A stretch of DNA of 10,381 nt from Pseudomonadota bacterium (GTDB lineage: Bacteria; Pseudomonadota; Alphaproteobacteria; Rhizobiales; Hyphomicrobiaceae), in NCBI GenBank assembly GCA_023392135.1, contig JAEVZQ010000091.1, positions 1 through 10,381 on the forward strand, given 5' to 3'. The first letter of the stretch is position 1. Every line of letters begins with the position of its first letter. A program made the position numbers and the translations under genes. A model generated the notes under the pieces. That model saw only the letters and a list, made by a program, of their open reading frames with translations, did no database searches and was not told the DNA's origin. This document shows, piece after piece, positions 1 to 6,337 of the stretch.

Positions 1-632
1 CCGCCGCACCTGACGAGCCCAGCCAAAGCATCTCCGGCCGAGCGCACGTCATCGACGGCGACACGATCGACATCGATGGGACCAGAATCCGACTTGAAGG
101 CATAGATGCCCCGGAAAGCGCCCAACGATGCCAGACCCACACCGGCAACGTCTGGAACTGCGGTGGAGCAGCGGCACGAGCGCTGCGCGACATGGCGGCC
201 GGCAGAGAAGTCCGCTGCGAGGGATCCGAGCACGACAGCTACGGCCGCCTGATCGCGATCTGCCGCGTCGGCTTGCTGGAGCTCAACGCGGAGTTGGTGC
301 GCCGGGGGCTGGCCTGGGCGTTCGTCCGCTATTCGCAGAGGCTCGCGAGCGTCGAGGCGGAGGCCCGGAGGATGAGTATCGGCATCTGGCAGGGTGAGAA
401 CCAGCCGGCCTGGAATTTCCGCGCCAACCGGTGGTCCAACGCACAGGCGCAGGCATCGGCGCCGCAGGGCTGTGTCATCAAAGGCAATATTTCCCGGGGT
501 GAACGGATCTACCACATGCCCTGGAGTCCCTACTACGACTCCGTCCAGATAAACCCCTCGCGCGGGGAGCGCTGGTTCTGCTCTGAGGCCCAGGCGCTGG
601 CTGCAGGCTGGCGGCCCGCCTACACGAACTGA
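1..632 (+). CDS. thermonuclease-like (SNase) protein, 5' end missing
   Basis: The reading frame is open from position 3 and ends with TGA at 630-632. The start lies outside the window, so any signal peptide is not visible. Near the left edge are VIDGDTI and RIRLEGIDAPE, the staphylococcal-nuclease core with its metal-binding aspartates and active-site arginine. Further on comes D-x-YGRL, the usual second arginine region. A linker rich in Ala and Gln leads to a C-terminal module of about 50 residues (CVIKGNISRGERIYHMP, then RGERWFCSEAQALAAGW). That module is typical of secreted SNase-like proteins of alphaproteobacteria. The family hydrolyses DNA and RNA phosphodiesters outside the cytoplasm using calcium. 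Family assignment is secure; actual nuclease activity and location are inferred. The next gene on this strand is only a remnant, so no operon is visible. Confidence 0.9.
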   Translation, partial: AAPDEPSQSISGRAHVIDGDTIDIDGTRIRLEGIDAPESAQRCQTHTGNVWNCGGAAARALRDMAAGREVRCEGSEHDSYGRLIAICRVGLLELNAELVRRGLAWAFVRYSQRLASVEAEARRMSIGIWQGENQPAWNFRANRWSNAQAQASAPQGCVIKGNISRGERIYHMPWSPYYDSVQINPSRGERWFCSEAQALAAGWRPAYTN

Positions 633-746
633 ACGCCTCGGGACCCGCGGACCGCCCTCTCCAAAAACGCCGTTCGACACTCAGCGAGCGCCATTCCACT
701 GCTCTGCCGCGGCCTCGGTCCGCGCGGTATAGGAGGAGTGCACCAC

Positions 747-869
747 ATGACGCGAGCTGTCCTCGCCATGGGCAAGCTCGTCCGCAAGGAGACAGCGCTC
801 GACGGGTTGGCCGTCCCGATGCATCTGGGCGCCGAGGAGTTCTGCAAGGAAGCGGAGCTTCTTAAGTGA
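747..869 (+). pseudogene. remnant resembling the C-terminus of a TAXI TRAP solute-binding protein
   Basis: A 40-codon frame starts at ATG 747, eight bases after AGGAGGAG (731-738), and ends with TGA at 867-869. Its last 17 residues, PMHLGAEEFCKEAELLK, share the pattern P-x-H-x-GA-x5-KE-x4-K with the tail of the intact TAXI binding protein in this window (PVHKGAARYLKEKGVWK, near 5070-5120, minus strand). This Pro-His-Gly-Ala tail is typical of TAXI proteins. The frame stays open back to 633 without other recognisable homology. The simplest reading is a deletion remnant of a second TAXI binding-protein gene. The strong ribosome-binding site leaves open that a 40-residue peptide is still made. 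The short match keeps confidence moderate. Confidence 0.45.
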
Positions 870-953
870 GAGGCGGCGCGGGTTTGCTGAAACGCAAGAG
901 CCGAATCGCCAGTGATCCGGCCCTCATTATTCCACGCAGCACCGACTGAAGAT

Positions 954-1772
954 TCACGCGTGCGCCTTGCAGCTCGAAAGCAGCGCCTCGCGAATCCTGT
1001 CCATGCAATAGGGCTTCGCGACCAGCGGAACGGAGTTGAGCTCAGGCGGGAATTCCACCTCGTTGCCGTAGCCTGTCGCGAAGATGAACGGGATGCCCAG
1101 CCGCTGCAGCTCACGAGCCACTGGGAAGGACGTCGTGCTCCCGAGGTTCACATCGAGGATGGCGATGTCCGGACGATTTAATTCGATCGACTTTAGCGCA
1201 TCGCCGACAGACCCGCTGAGCTGCACCGCCATGGCGCCTTGCTCCTTGAGCAGCATCTCCAGATCGAGCGCAATGATAAGCTGGTCCTCCACGACCAGGA
1301 CCGAGCGGCCGTCCAACGGATCGGCGAGTGCCGTAACCGGAGGCACAGCACGTACGTCGAGCTGTCTCCAATCGGAAACATAGCGTGCAGGAACGATAAT
1401 GCGTGCGCCCTGTTCCGACGTCTCGCAGCTGATCATGCCATCACCCGGCCGGGTCAGCGCCTTGTGCAGCGGCTCACGCGGCGCACCGCGGCCGTCCGTA
1501 CACAACCCATGCGTGACATCGCCATTGTTCAGCTCGATGACGCAGCGGCCCAGGTCATCACAAGACCAGCGGATCGCGACATCCCCGCCCAAATCCGGGC
1601 AGTCCTCTGTCGCAATATCCGATGCTATCTCTTGCAGCACCGGCTTCAGCACAGAGGTTGCACGCGCATCGAGCGCTATCGCCGGGCCACCGAGAATGCA
1701 TCGTCCTTTTCTGGCTCGAGTTCCGAGAGTGGACTGAAGGAAAGTCTCCAGATCTGTCGCGGCGGACTTCAT
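954..1772 (-). CDS. receiver-domain protein with a degenerate HWE-kinase ATPase region
   Basis: The product is 272 residues from ATG 1772. A GTG at 1817 would add 15 residues of low-complexity sequence. Neither start has a strong ribosome-binding site, so the ATG is preferred. Residues about 24-130 resemble the ATP-binding half of HWE histidine kinases (GGPAIAL, then LQEIASDI, then GGDVAIRW). However, the N-box asparagine position is Asp52, the KYGAL stretch is gone and no GFG box is seen. There is also no phospho-acceptor histidine or PAS domain. Residues about 156-268 form an intact receiver domain: acidic pair Glu162-Asp163, phospho-acceptor Asp207 in ILDVNLG, Thr233 in FATGYG and Lys253 in AKPY. 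Such receivers accept phosphate from a partner kinase, here not in the window. ATP binding is probably lost. No DNA-binding domain follows, so output is likely by protein contact or as a phosphate sink. Confidence 0.8.
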   Translation of the reverse strand: MKSAATDLETFLQSTLGTRARKGRCILGGPAIALDARATSVLKPVLQEIASDIATEDCPDLGGDVAIRWSCDDLGRCVIELNNGDVTHGLCTDGRGAPREPLHKALTRPGDGMISCETSEQGARIIVPARYVSDWRQLDVRAVPPVTALADPLDGRSVLVVEDQLIIALDLEMLLKEQGAMAVQLSGSVGDALKSIELNRPDIAILDVNLGSTTSFPVARELQRLGIPFIFATGYGNEVEFPPELNSVPLVAKPYCMDRIREALLSSCKAHA

Positions 1773-2230
1773 GCTGCCTGATCGCCCTGGACTGGAGTGG
1801 CGCGGACCTGCAACCACTGTTTTCTGGTCATCCGGTCACACTTTCGCGGGGGCACACCTAGCACGGGTTGGCGGCGAGCGAAAGCGATGAGTTACAACAC
1901 CAGACTACGAACGCGCGTGAACTGCATGAAACTCGGGACATTTGGCAGGACGAGCAACAGGTCCGGCCCCGCTCCGTCCCTGTTGCTCTCGCCCTCGCTT
2001 CGGCAGAAACCGCCGAAGTTCCGCCGCCCTCCTGAAGAAGTTGGCACTAGGACCATCTAGCGCTCCGGGGCGCTGATGCAAGCTGGCAACGATGTCTGAC
2101 TGTTTTTTTCGCTTGGTTAATATCCGCGGCGATGCGGCCGTGCGTTGAGCAACCAAAACGCTGTTATCTGCCCAAATTATGCCACAGACGCTAATCACGC
2201 CGCTCAAACAGCTGTATGATCAGACATTTT

Positions 2231-2270
2231 GGCGCCACAGAATTGTCAAGATTGACCCTTTGGCGGCGCC
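2231..2270. repeat. 40-bp nested dyad GGCGCC-N8-GTCAA-GA-TTGAC-N8-GGCGCC
   Basis: The inner arms GTCAA (2245-2249) and TTGAC (2252-2256) flank a 2-bp centre at 2250.5. Two GGCGCC hexamers (2231-2236 and 2265-2270) sit at exactly equal distances from that centre. The 8-bp spacers do not pair. The arrangement suits a dimeric or tetrameric DNA-binding protein better than an RNA hairpin. The protein is unknown. Confidence 0.4.
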
Positions 2271-2340
2271 CTAAACATCTTTTCCACAGAACATTCGTGG
2301 TTAACATTGTTCAATTATGTGATTTTTTCGCCACAGAATT
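2233..2340 (+). repeat. direct 12-mer CGCCACAGAATT, two exact copies
   Basis: CGCCACAGAATT occurs at 2233-2244 and 2329-2340, 96 bp apart. Related words lie nearby: GCCACAGACG at 2181-2190 and TTCCACAGAACATT at 2283-2296. The shared core CCACAGA thus occurs four times in about 160 bp of non-coding DNA, all in one orientation. The function is unknown. Repeated binding sites for one protein are a natural reading. Confidence 0.45.
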
Positions 2341-2377
2341 AGCTTCAACTATAGCGCGAATGCAACAGTTATCCCCA
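2280..2377. other. possible DnaA-box-like cluster
   Basis: Relative to the consensus TTATCCACA, TTTTCCACA at 2280-2288 and TTATCCCCA at 2369-2377 each differ at one base. CGTGGTTAA at 2296-2304 differs at two bases on the opposite strand. The words lie in AT-rich non-coding DNA. No replication gene (dnaA, hemE, repABC) is in the window, so origin function is speculative. The words could equally be chance or promoter elements. Confidence 0.2.
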
Positions 2378-2389
2378 CAACCATAAAGG

Positions 2390-2533
2390 TTAATTTTTCA
2401 TCAGGTGAGCGATCGGCGCCAGCGACTCGACCTCCATCAGGGTGCGGTGCACGACCGGGCTGCCGCCACGAAATGCGTCATTTTGGGCCTCATCCGAAGC
2501 GATTGTGCCTGGAACTGTTGCATAAGCGGCCGG
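2390..2533 (-). pseudogene. 47-codon protein-like minus-strand frame, unidentified remnant
   Basis: Between a TAA at 2534-2536 and a TAA at 2390-2392 the minus strand reads 47 residues, including AFRGGSPVVHRTLMEVESLA and ending IAHLMKN. The frame has balanced, protein-like composition, but no ATG lies near its beginning. The first possible starts (GTG, then ATG of LMEVE) are in its second half. It may be the 3' end of a gene whose front was lost when the neighbouring plus-strand gene region was joined. I do not recognise the family, and chance cannot be excluded at this length. Confidence 0.25.
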
Positions 2534-2575
2534 TTAAGGGCGGGTGCTTAATCGCGGCTGATGGAGCAACGTCGG

Positions 2576-2884
2576 ATGCTGGTAACCCAATTTTTGCGGT
2601 CGGGGGCTCTCGCATTGGCTTTGGCGGCCAGCTCAGCGACGATCGCCACTGCCCACAGCTGGTATCCGGTCGAGTGCTGCGCCGGCAAAGACTGCATGAA
2701 GGTGGATCGAGTCGAGCGGACTACCGACGGCGGCATGCGCATGTTCGCCGGAAGCATTCAGGTCCAGGTGCCCAAAGGCTTCACGCAGCGGCCATCGCGC
2801 GACAACGACACCCACGTCTGTGTGCGTGAGAATGGCGATGGCAGCTACGCCCCGCGCTGCGTTTTCATTCCGGCGGGTGTTTGA
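2576..2884 (+). CDS. small exported cysteine-containing protein of unknown function
   Basis: The product is 102 residues from ATG 2576. An in-frame ATG at 2561 would add five residues, but GGAG at 2563-2566 sits nine bases before 2576 and favours the later start. Residues 1-26 form a Sec signal peptide: a short positive start, an Ala/Leu-rich core, then ATA before His27. The mature part begins HSWYPVECC and has five cysteines (ECC, DC, VCV, RC), so disulfides in the periplasm are plausible. A central run GSIQVQVPKGF precedes the ending CVRENGDG...CVFIPAGV. Similar small secreted proteins are common in Rhizobiales without an assigned function. It stands alone, facing the convergent TRAP permease gene 65 bp away. 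No enzymatic motif is seen. Confidence 0.75.
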   Translation: MLVTQFLRSGALALALAASSATIATAHSWYPVECCAGKDCMKVDRVERTTDGGMRMFAGSIQVQVPKGFTQRPSRDNDTHVCVRENGDGSYAPRCVFIPAGV

Positions 2885-2949
2885 CCGGTGTTTGATCAGT
2901 CTAGAACCGGGCAATCGCTCACTCTCAGTGCACATCCCCGTGGCGCCAA

Positions 2950-4971
2950 TCAATCAAAACTGGTTGTGGCCGGCAGCTGGGCCCGCTGGGGGTCGCCGCC
3001 TTCACGCTGTTCTGCCGAAGTCGCGTGAGCTTGCGGCCGGGTAACCCACTGCCAGCCAAGCAAAGCTCCAAAGATGGCGATGCCGCCGACCGAGGCCCAG
3101 AGGCTGGGGTGGAGCAGGCCGAGCGCGGCAGGCAGCAGCAGAGTTCGCTCCAGAGGGTTCAGCGGCCTCAGAAGGTAGCCCTCGAGCATCACGTTCAGGG
3201 CCATGATCCCGAGCAGGGCCATCGCAGATACCATCGCGGTGTAGGACAAGCTCGCCCCGATGCCGAGGATCTCGGGATGCGCAACGAACAGAAACGGCAG
3301 AATGAAGCCGGGCAGGCCCAGCCGGACGGCGATGAAGCTCGTCCGGAAAAAGCCGGCCTCCGCGATCTTGGCAGCCACGAGACAGCACACCGCGACGGGA
3401 GGCGTGATGGCCGAAATGTTGGCGAAGAAAAACACGAAGAAGTGGGCGGCGATCAGCGGCACACCGAGCTTGACGAGTGCCGGCGCGCCCATCAGGGCGA
3501 CGAGGATGTAGGAGGCCGATGTCGGCAGGCCGAGCCCGAAGGCGAGACATGCGACCGCTGCCACACCCAGCAGGAGCCAGAGATTGCCGCCGGCAAGCTC
3601 GAGCATGAAGAAGGAAAGCTTCTGCGCGAAGCCGGTCACCGTGAGGATTTCGACCAGCACTCCGATCACGGCCACGATCACCGCGACCTGGGCGCCGGTC
3701 AGCGCGCCGATATAGGCGGTCCGCCCAATGACGCCGGCGATGTTCGAGACGATCGTCACGACGCCGCGCCACGAGAACGCGATCTCGCGTAGAATGTAGA
3801 GGCCGAGCAGGATGGCCGTTGCCTGGATCGAGGCGCGGCCGGCAAGATTGGTCTCCAGCAGCGTCACGACCAGATACGTGACAGCTACGAAGAAATGCGC
3901 GTTGTAGAGGCAGGCCCGCCAGATGCTCTCCTCGCTGCCGAGCTCCTCCATCAACGTCTTGTTCTTGGAGGTGTCGAGGTCGCGCTTCACGGCGCGCAGA
4001 TGCACCGAGAACATCAGATAAAGATAGTAGATCAGTGCCGGGAAGACCGCCGTCACGATGATCTCGCCATAGGGGATGCCCGTGAGGCCGACCATCAGGA
4101 ACGCGGCGAGCCCCATGACGGGCGGTGTGATCTGGCCGCCCGAGGATGCCACGGCCTCAACGGCACCGGCGAATTCTGGCCTGAAACCAACCCGCTTCAT
4201 GAGCGGAATTGTCAGCGCGCCGGTCGAGGCAACGTTGGCGACACTCGAGCCGGACACCATGCCCATCATGCCACTCGAGATGATCGCGATCTGCGCCGGT
4301 CCTGCCCGCGTCCGCCCGCCGATGCGGTAGGCGAGCTGCATGATGAAATCAACGCAGCCGGTCGCTTGGAGCCCCGCGGCGAGCAGCATGAATGGGAAGA
4401 TGGTGCCGGCGGAGAGTTCCGCAAGGCTGCCGAGCAGCCCGCTGAAATAGGGGATCGAGGTAATGCCGATCAGCCGCTTGAGCGTAATGCCGCCATGGTA
4501 GAGCAGACCCTCCGGCATCAACTGGCCGAAATAGCCATATAGCAGGCCGACCACCGCGATTGCCGCAACGACCCAGCCCCATTCCCGTATCGACGCGTAA
4601 AGGCATATCAGAAGAAATACGCAGGCAACGACAGTGTCGGTCATATTGGGCAGGAACGACCGCCGCGTCGTCAGCAGCGTGTGCTCGTGGAAGACGTACC
4701 AGAGGATCGCCGCCGCCACGATCGCCAGCGCGACGTGTAGCCATCGCGCGAGCGCGCCTTCGGCCTTCGCCGCGGCGTAAAGGAAGATCAGGCCGGTCGC
4801 GCCGGCCACATGCATGATCTTGAACTGACCGGCCGGCAGGAAATAATCCCGTATCTGAAAGACATGCGCGAGCACATAGGCCAGCCCGCAGAAGCCAAAC
4901 AGCACGATCAGCCAGGGCGTGCCGCGCTCTTGCGTGAATTGGCCGGCAAGCCGGCTCATCAGTGCCTGCAT
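2950..4971 (-). CDS. TRAP transporter fused permease (DctQ-DctM), TAXI type
   Basis: This is the membrane component of a tripartite ATP-independent periplasmic transporter, which uses an ion gradient to import the ligand delivered by the binding protein encoded just upstream. From ATG 4971 it is 673 residues; GGAA lies about nine bases upstream. A TTG at 5037 would add 22 residues and bring the start 5 bp from the upstream stop, but it lacks a visible ribosome-binding site. About the first 150 residues hold several hydrophobic segments, matching the DctQ part. The rest is the DctM part, with the signature SSGMMGMVSGSSVANVASTG and, later, GGQITPPVMGLAAF. A second similar block near the C-terminus reads GLGLPTSASYILVALM and ITPPVAVCCLVAA. 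The two halves mirror the duplicated DctM fold. The hydrophilic tail, rich in Gln and Arg, is not conserved. Substrate cannot be deduced. Confidence 0.93.
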   Translation of the reverse strand: MQALMSRLAGQFTQERGTPWLIVLFGFCGLAYVLAHVFQIRDYFLPAGQFKIMHVAGATGLIFLYAAAKAEGALARWLHVALAIVAAAILWYVFHEHTLLTTRRSFLPNMTDTVVACVFLLICLYASIREWGWVVAAIAVVGLLYGYFGQLMPEGLLYHGGITLKRLIGITSIPYFSGLLGSLAELSAGTIFPFMLLAAGLQATGCVDFIMQLAYRIGGRTRAGPAQIAIISSGMMGMVSGSSVANVASTGALTIPLMKRVGFRPEFAGAVEAVASSGGQITPPVMGLAAFLMVGLTGIPYGEIIVTAVFPALIYYLYLMFSVHLRAVKRDLDTSKNKTLMEELGSEESIWRACLYNAHFFVAVTYLVVTLLETNLAGRASIQATAILLGLYILREIAFSWRGVVTIVSNIAGVIGRTAYIGALTGAQVAVIVAVIGVLVEILTVTGFAQKLSFFMLELAGGNLWLLLGVAAVACLAFGLGLPTSASYILVALMGAPALVKLGVPLIAAHFFVFFFANISAITPPVAVCCLVAAKIAEAGFFRTSFIAVRLGLPGFILPFLFVAHPEILGIGASLSYTAMVSAMALLGIMALNVMLEGYLLRPLNPLERTLLLPAALGLLHPSLWASVGGIAIFGALLGWQWVTRPQAHATSAEQREGGDPQRAQLPATTSFD

Positions 4972-5042
4972 AAACGTATTTCCGAAGCGGAGGGAGGAGG
5001 TATTGCTGCGGGGCTGGCCATACAGCTCCCGCAGCAATCAAA

Positions 5043-6065
5043 TCAGGATGCCTCGACGAGACTGTCCTTCCACACGCCCTTTTCCTTCAAGTAGCGGGCA
5101 GCCCCCTTGTGCACGGGGAACCCGCCCACGAGGTAGTCGACCGCAAACTGGAGTCTGATGTCCTCGAACTGGACGCCCAGTGAGCGCACGTCCTCCTCGT
5201 TGTCGAAGATCGCCTTGATCACCTTGTAGGCGACGTCCGGATCGAGCTTCGGCGATGCGCCGAGGACGCCGGAGAAGGAGGCCAGGTTCGACTCGCCCTC
5301 GACACCCTCCAGCTTGTCCACCGGAATTGGCCCAAGCGAGATACCCGGATTGATTTCCTTGGCCTTCTCCATGACATCCTTCGGGATCGGCAGCATCCGC
5401 ACTGGCGTCGTTGTGACGAGCTCGGAGAGAATGGGAGAGGCCCGGCCGTTGGTGAGGAGCGAGGGAATGCAGTCGACGGATTCGGCACGCAGCGCGTCGT
5501 AGGATTCGCGCCACGAGCCATACGTCCACTCGATGTCGTCGAGGATGCCCGCGGCCTCGAACAGCACCTGCCACATCGTCGAGGTCGAGCTGCCTGCCGG
5601 CGAGGGCATGCAACGCTTGCCGCGCAAATCCTCGAGCGTCTTGATGTCGCTCGAGGCGCGCACCATCGGGCTGCAGTTGAACAGAGTGTAGGCGAACATC
5701 TGATGCACCTCGATCGGCGCGGGGTAGGGCTCCTTCCCCTCTGCCGCCGGCTTCCAGTCCGTCGAGGTGGTCTGGCCGAGCTGGATGATGCCCTCGGCGA
5801 AAAGCTGCATGTTCTCGGTGCCGCCGCTCGTTGCCATGGAGGCGTTCTGCAGGTCGGTATGGCGGTTCACCGTGTTGGCGAGACCCTCCATGATGACGTA
5901 GCCGGTAGAGCCGACGGATGAGGCTCCCCACTGCAAACTCTGCTGTGCGAGCACGCTCGTGGTCCGGAATGCAGCTGTACTAGCGGCGATGCCAGCGAGC
6001 CCGAGCTTGAGGGCTGTGCGGCGGCTGCAGGGGGGAATGCTCAAATTCTGGGATCTGTCAGTCAT
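5043..6065 (-). CDS. TAXI-family TRAP solute-binding protein, Tat-exported
   Basis: This 340-residue periplasmic receptor captures the ligand for the fused permease encoded immediately downstream. The ATG at 6065 follows GAGAGGA with a 6-bp spacer, so the start is firm. The N-terminus carries a twin-arginine signal, SRRTALK with Arg15-Arg16, then a hydrophobic stretch and a probable cleavage after VLA at residue 40. The mature protein shows TAXI hallmarks: WGASSVGSTGYVIMEGLANT, a SGGTENM loop, SSDIKTLEDLRGKR, and a tail with P-x-H-x-GA-x5-KE. Characterised TAXI proteins bind glutamate, 2-oxoglutarate and similar carboxylates; the ligand here is unknown. Tat export suggests folding or cofactor or ligand loading before secretion. 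It is transcribed first in the operon and diverges from the Ntn-hydrolase gene, suggesting shared control. Confidence 0.93.
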   Translation of the reverse strand: MTDRSQNLSIPPCSRRTALKLGLAGIAASTAAFRTTSVLAQQSLQWGASSVGSTGYVIMEGLANTVNRHTDLQNASMATSGGTENMQLFAEGIIQLGQTTSTDWKPAAEGKEPYPAPIEVHQMFAYTLFNCSPMVRASSDIKTLEDLRGKRCMPSPAGSSTSTMWQVLFEAAGILDDIEWTYGSWRESYDALRAESVDCIPSLLTNGRASPILSELVTTTPVRMLPIPKDVMEKAKEINPGISLGPIPVDKLEGVEGESNLASFSGVLGASPKLDPDVAYKVIKAIFDNEEDVRSLGVQFEDIRLQFAVDYLVGGFPVHKGAARYLKEKGVWKDSLVEAS

Positions 6066-6071
6066 GGGTCG

Positions 6072-6078
6072 TCCTCTC
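6072..6078 (-). promoter_or_regulatory. ribosome-binding site of the TAXI binding protein
   Basis: On the minus strand GAGAGGA lies six bases before the ATG at 6065. It is the best Shine-Dalgarno match in this operon and fixes the start that gives the twin-arginine signal peptide. Confidence 0.7.
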
Positions 6079-6326
6079 TATCTCCCCTTGGTCGCCGGAT
6101 ACTCCGGCCATTGGTGCAACCCCGTCTGCGGGGCAGCAGCGACACGCGTCAGGCGCATGCGTGTATCGCTCCCGTGAGCGGCATCCATCAGCAGCCATCG
6201 CTATGTGCATCAAATTGACGTGCACCGCGCATCGTATATTGGCGCTTGGAGTTGCCCCGGGCATGATGTTCTGCTGTGTTCGAAGCCGAATTGAGCGATT
6301 ATGCAGTAATCATCAAGCCGCGCAAC

Positions 6327-6331
6327 AAGGA
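6327..6331 (+). promoter_or_regulatory. ribosome-binding site selecting ATG 6338
   Basis: AAGGA lies six bases before ATG 6338 and only three before the adjacent ATG 6335. The 6-bp spacing favours 6338. The frame is open upstream to an ATG at 6161, but that stretch lacks family similarity and runs through the intergenic dyads, so it is not treated as coding. Confidence 0.6.
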
Positions 6332-6337
6332 CCCATG

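Larger units (their letters stand above)
1773..2575. other. 800-bp non-coding region, AT-rich in its right part
   Basis: No convincing gene was found here. The left part (to about 2090) has the base composition of the neighbours and shows nothing recognisable. The right part, about 2090-2400, is clearly richer in A and T. It holds a 40-bp dyad, a repeated 12-mer, DnaA-box-like words and AT-rich runs, listed separately. A 100-codon minus-strand frame at 1905-2207 has no recognisable family features and was not called. The region must carry the promoters of the receiver gene on its left and the small exported protein on its right. No clear -35/-10 pair could be assigned. Confidence 0.6.
6066..6337. 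promoter_or_regulatory. divergent promoter region between TAXI operon and Ntn-hydrolase gene
   Basis: This 272-bp region must hold the promoters for both directions. Two dyads have the same arm spacing of 11 bp: ACACGC/GCGTGT at 6142-6164 and GTGCA/TGCAC at 6205-6225. A small hairpin CGCTC-ccgt-GAGCG lies at 6167-6180. TTGACG at 6215-6220 could be a plus-strand -35 box. The nearest TATATT (6235-6240) is only 14 bp away, and TATTGG (6237-6242) is 16 bp away, so the promoter call is weak. No regulator gene is adjacent in the window. Confidence 0.35.

Noticed and set aside
646..724. CGCGGACCG / CGGTCCGCG inverted repeat after the nuclease gene
   Set aside because: The 9-bp arms are 61 bp apart in very GC-rich DNA. 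No terminator shape, no transposon-like content between the arms and no target duplication was seen.
1905..2207. 100-codon minus-strand frame in the long intergenic region
   Set aside because: No recognisable domain; arginine- and alanine-rich composition typical of frames in GC-rich DNA; no good ribosome-binding site was identified. It also crosses the change from GC-rich to AT-rich sequence.
2885..2910. CCGGT-N16-ACCGG inverted repeat as terminator between convergent genes
   Set aside because: Only a 5-bp stem with a 16-base loop and no T-run, too weak to call.
3025..3792. Long plus-strand frames opposite the TRAP permease
   Set aside because: They are antisense shadows of a gene with strong membrane-protein signatures. 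Their translations are rich in Arg, Asp, Gly and His without any domain.
4971..5037. TTG start for the permease at 5037
   Set aside because: No Shine-Dalgarno match was found before it and the extra 22 residues are polar and not family-like. ATG 4971 has GGAA at suitable distance. The TTG remains possible because of tight operon spacing.
6161..6337. N-terminal extension of the Ntn hydrolase from ATG 6161
   Set aside because: It lacks family similarity, has no convincing signal peptide and runs through the intergenic dyads. AAGGA at 6327-6331 supports ATG 6338.
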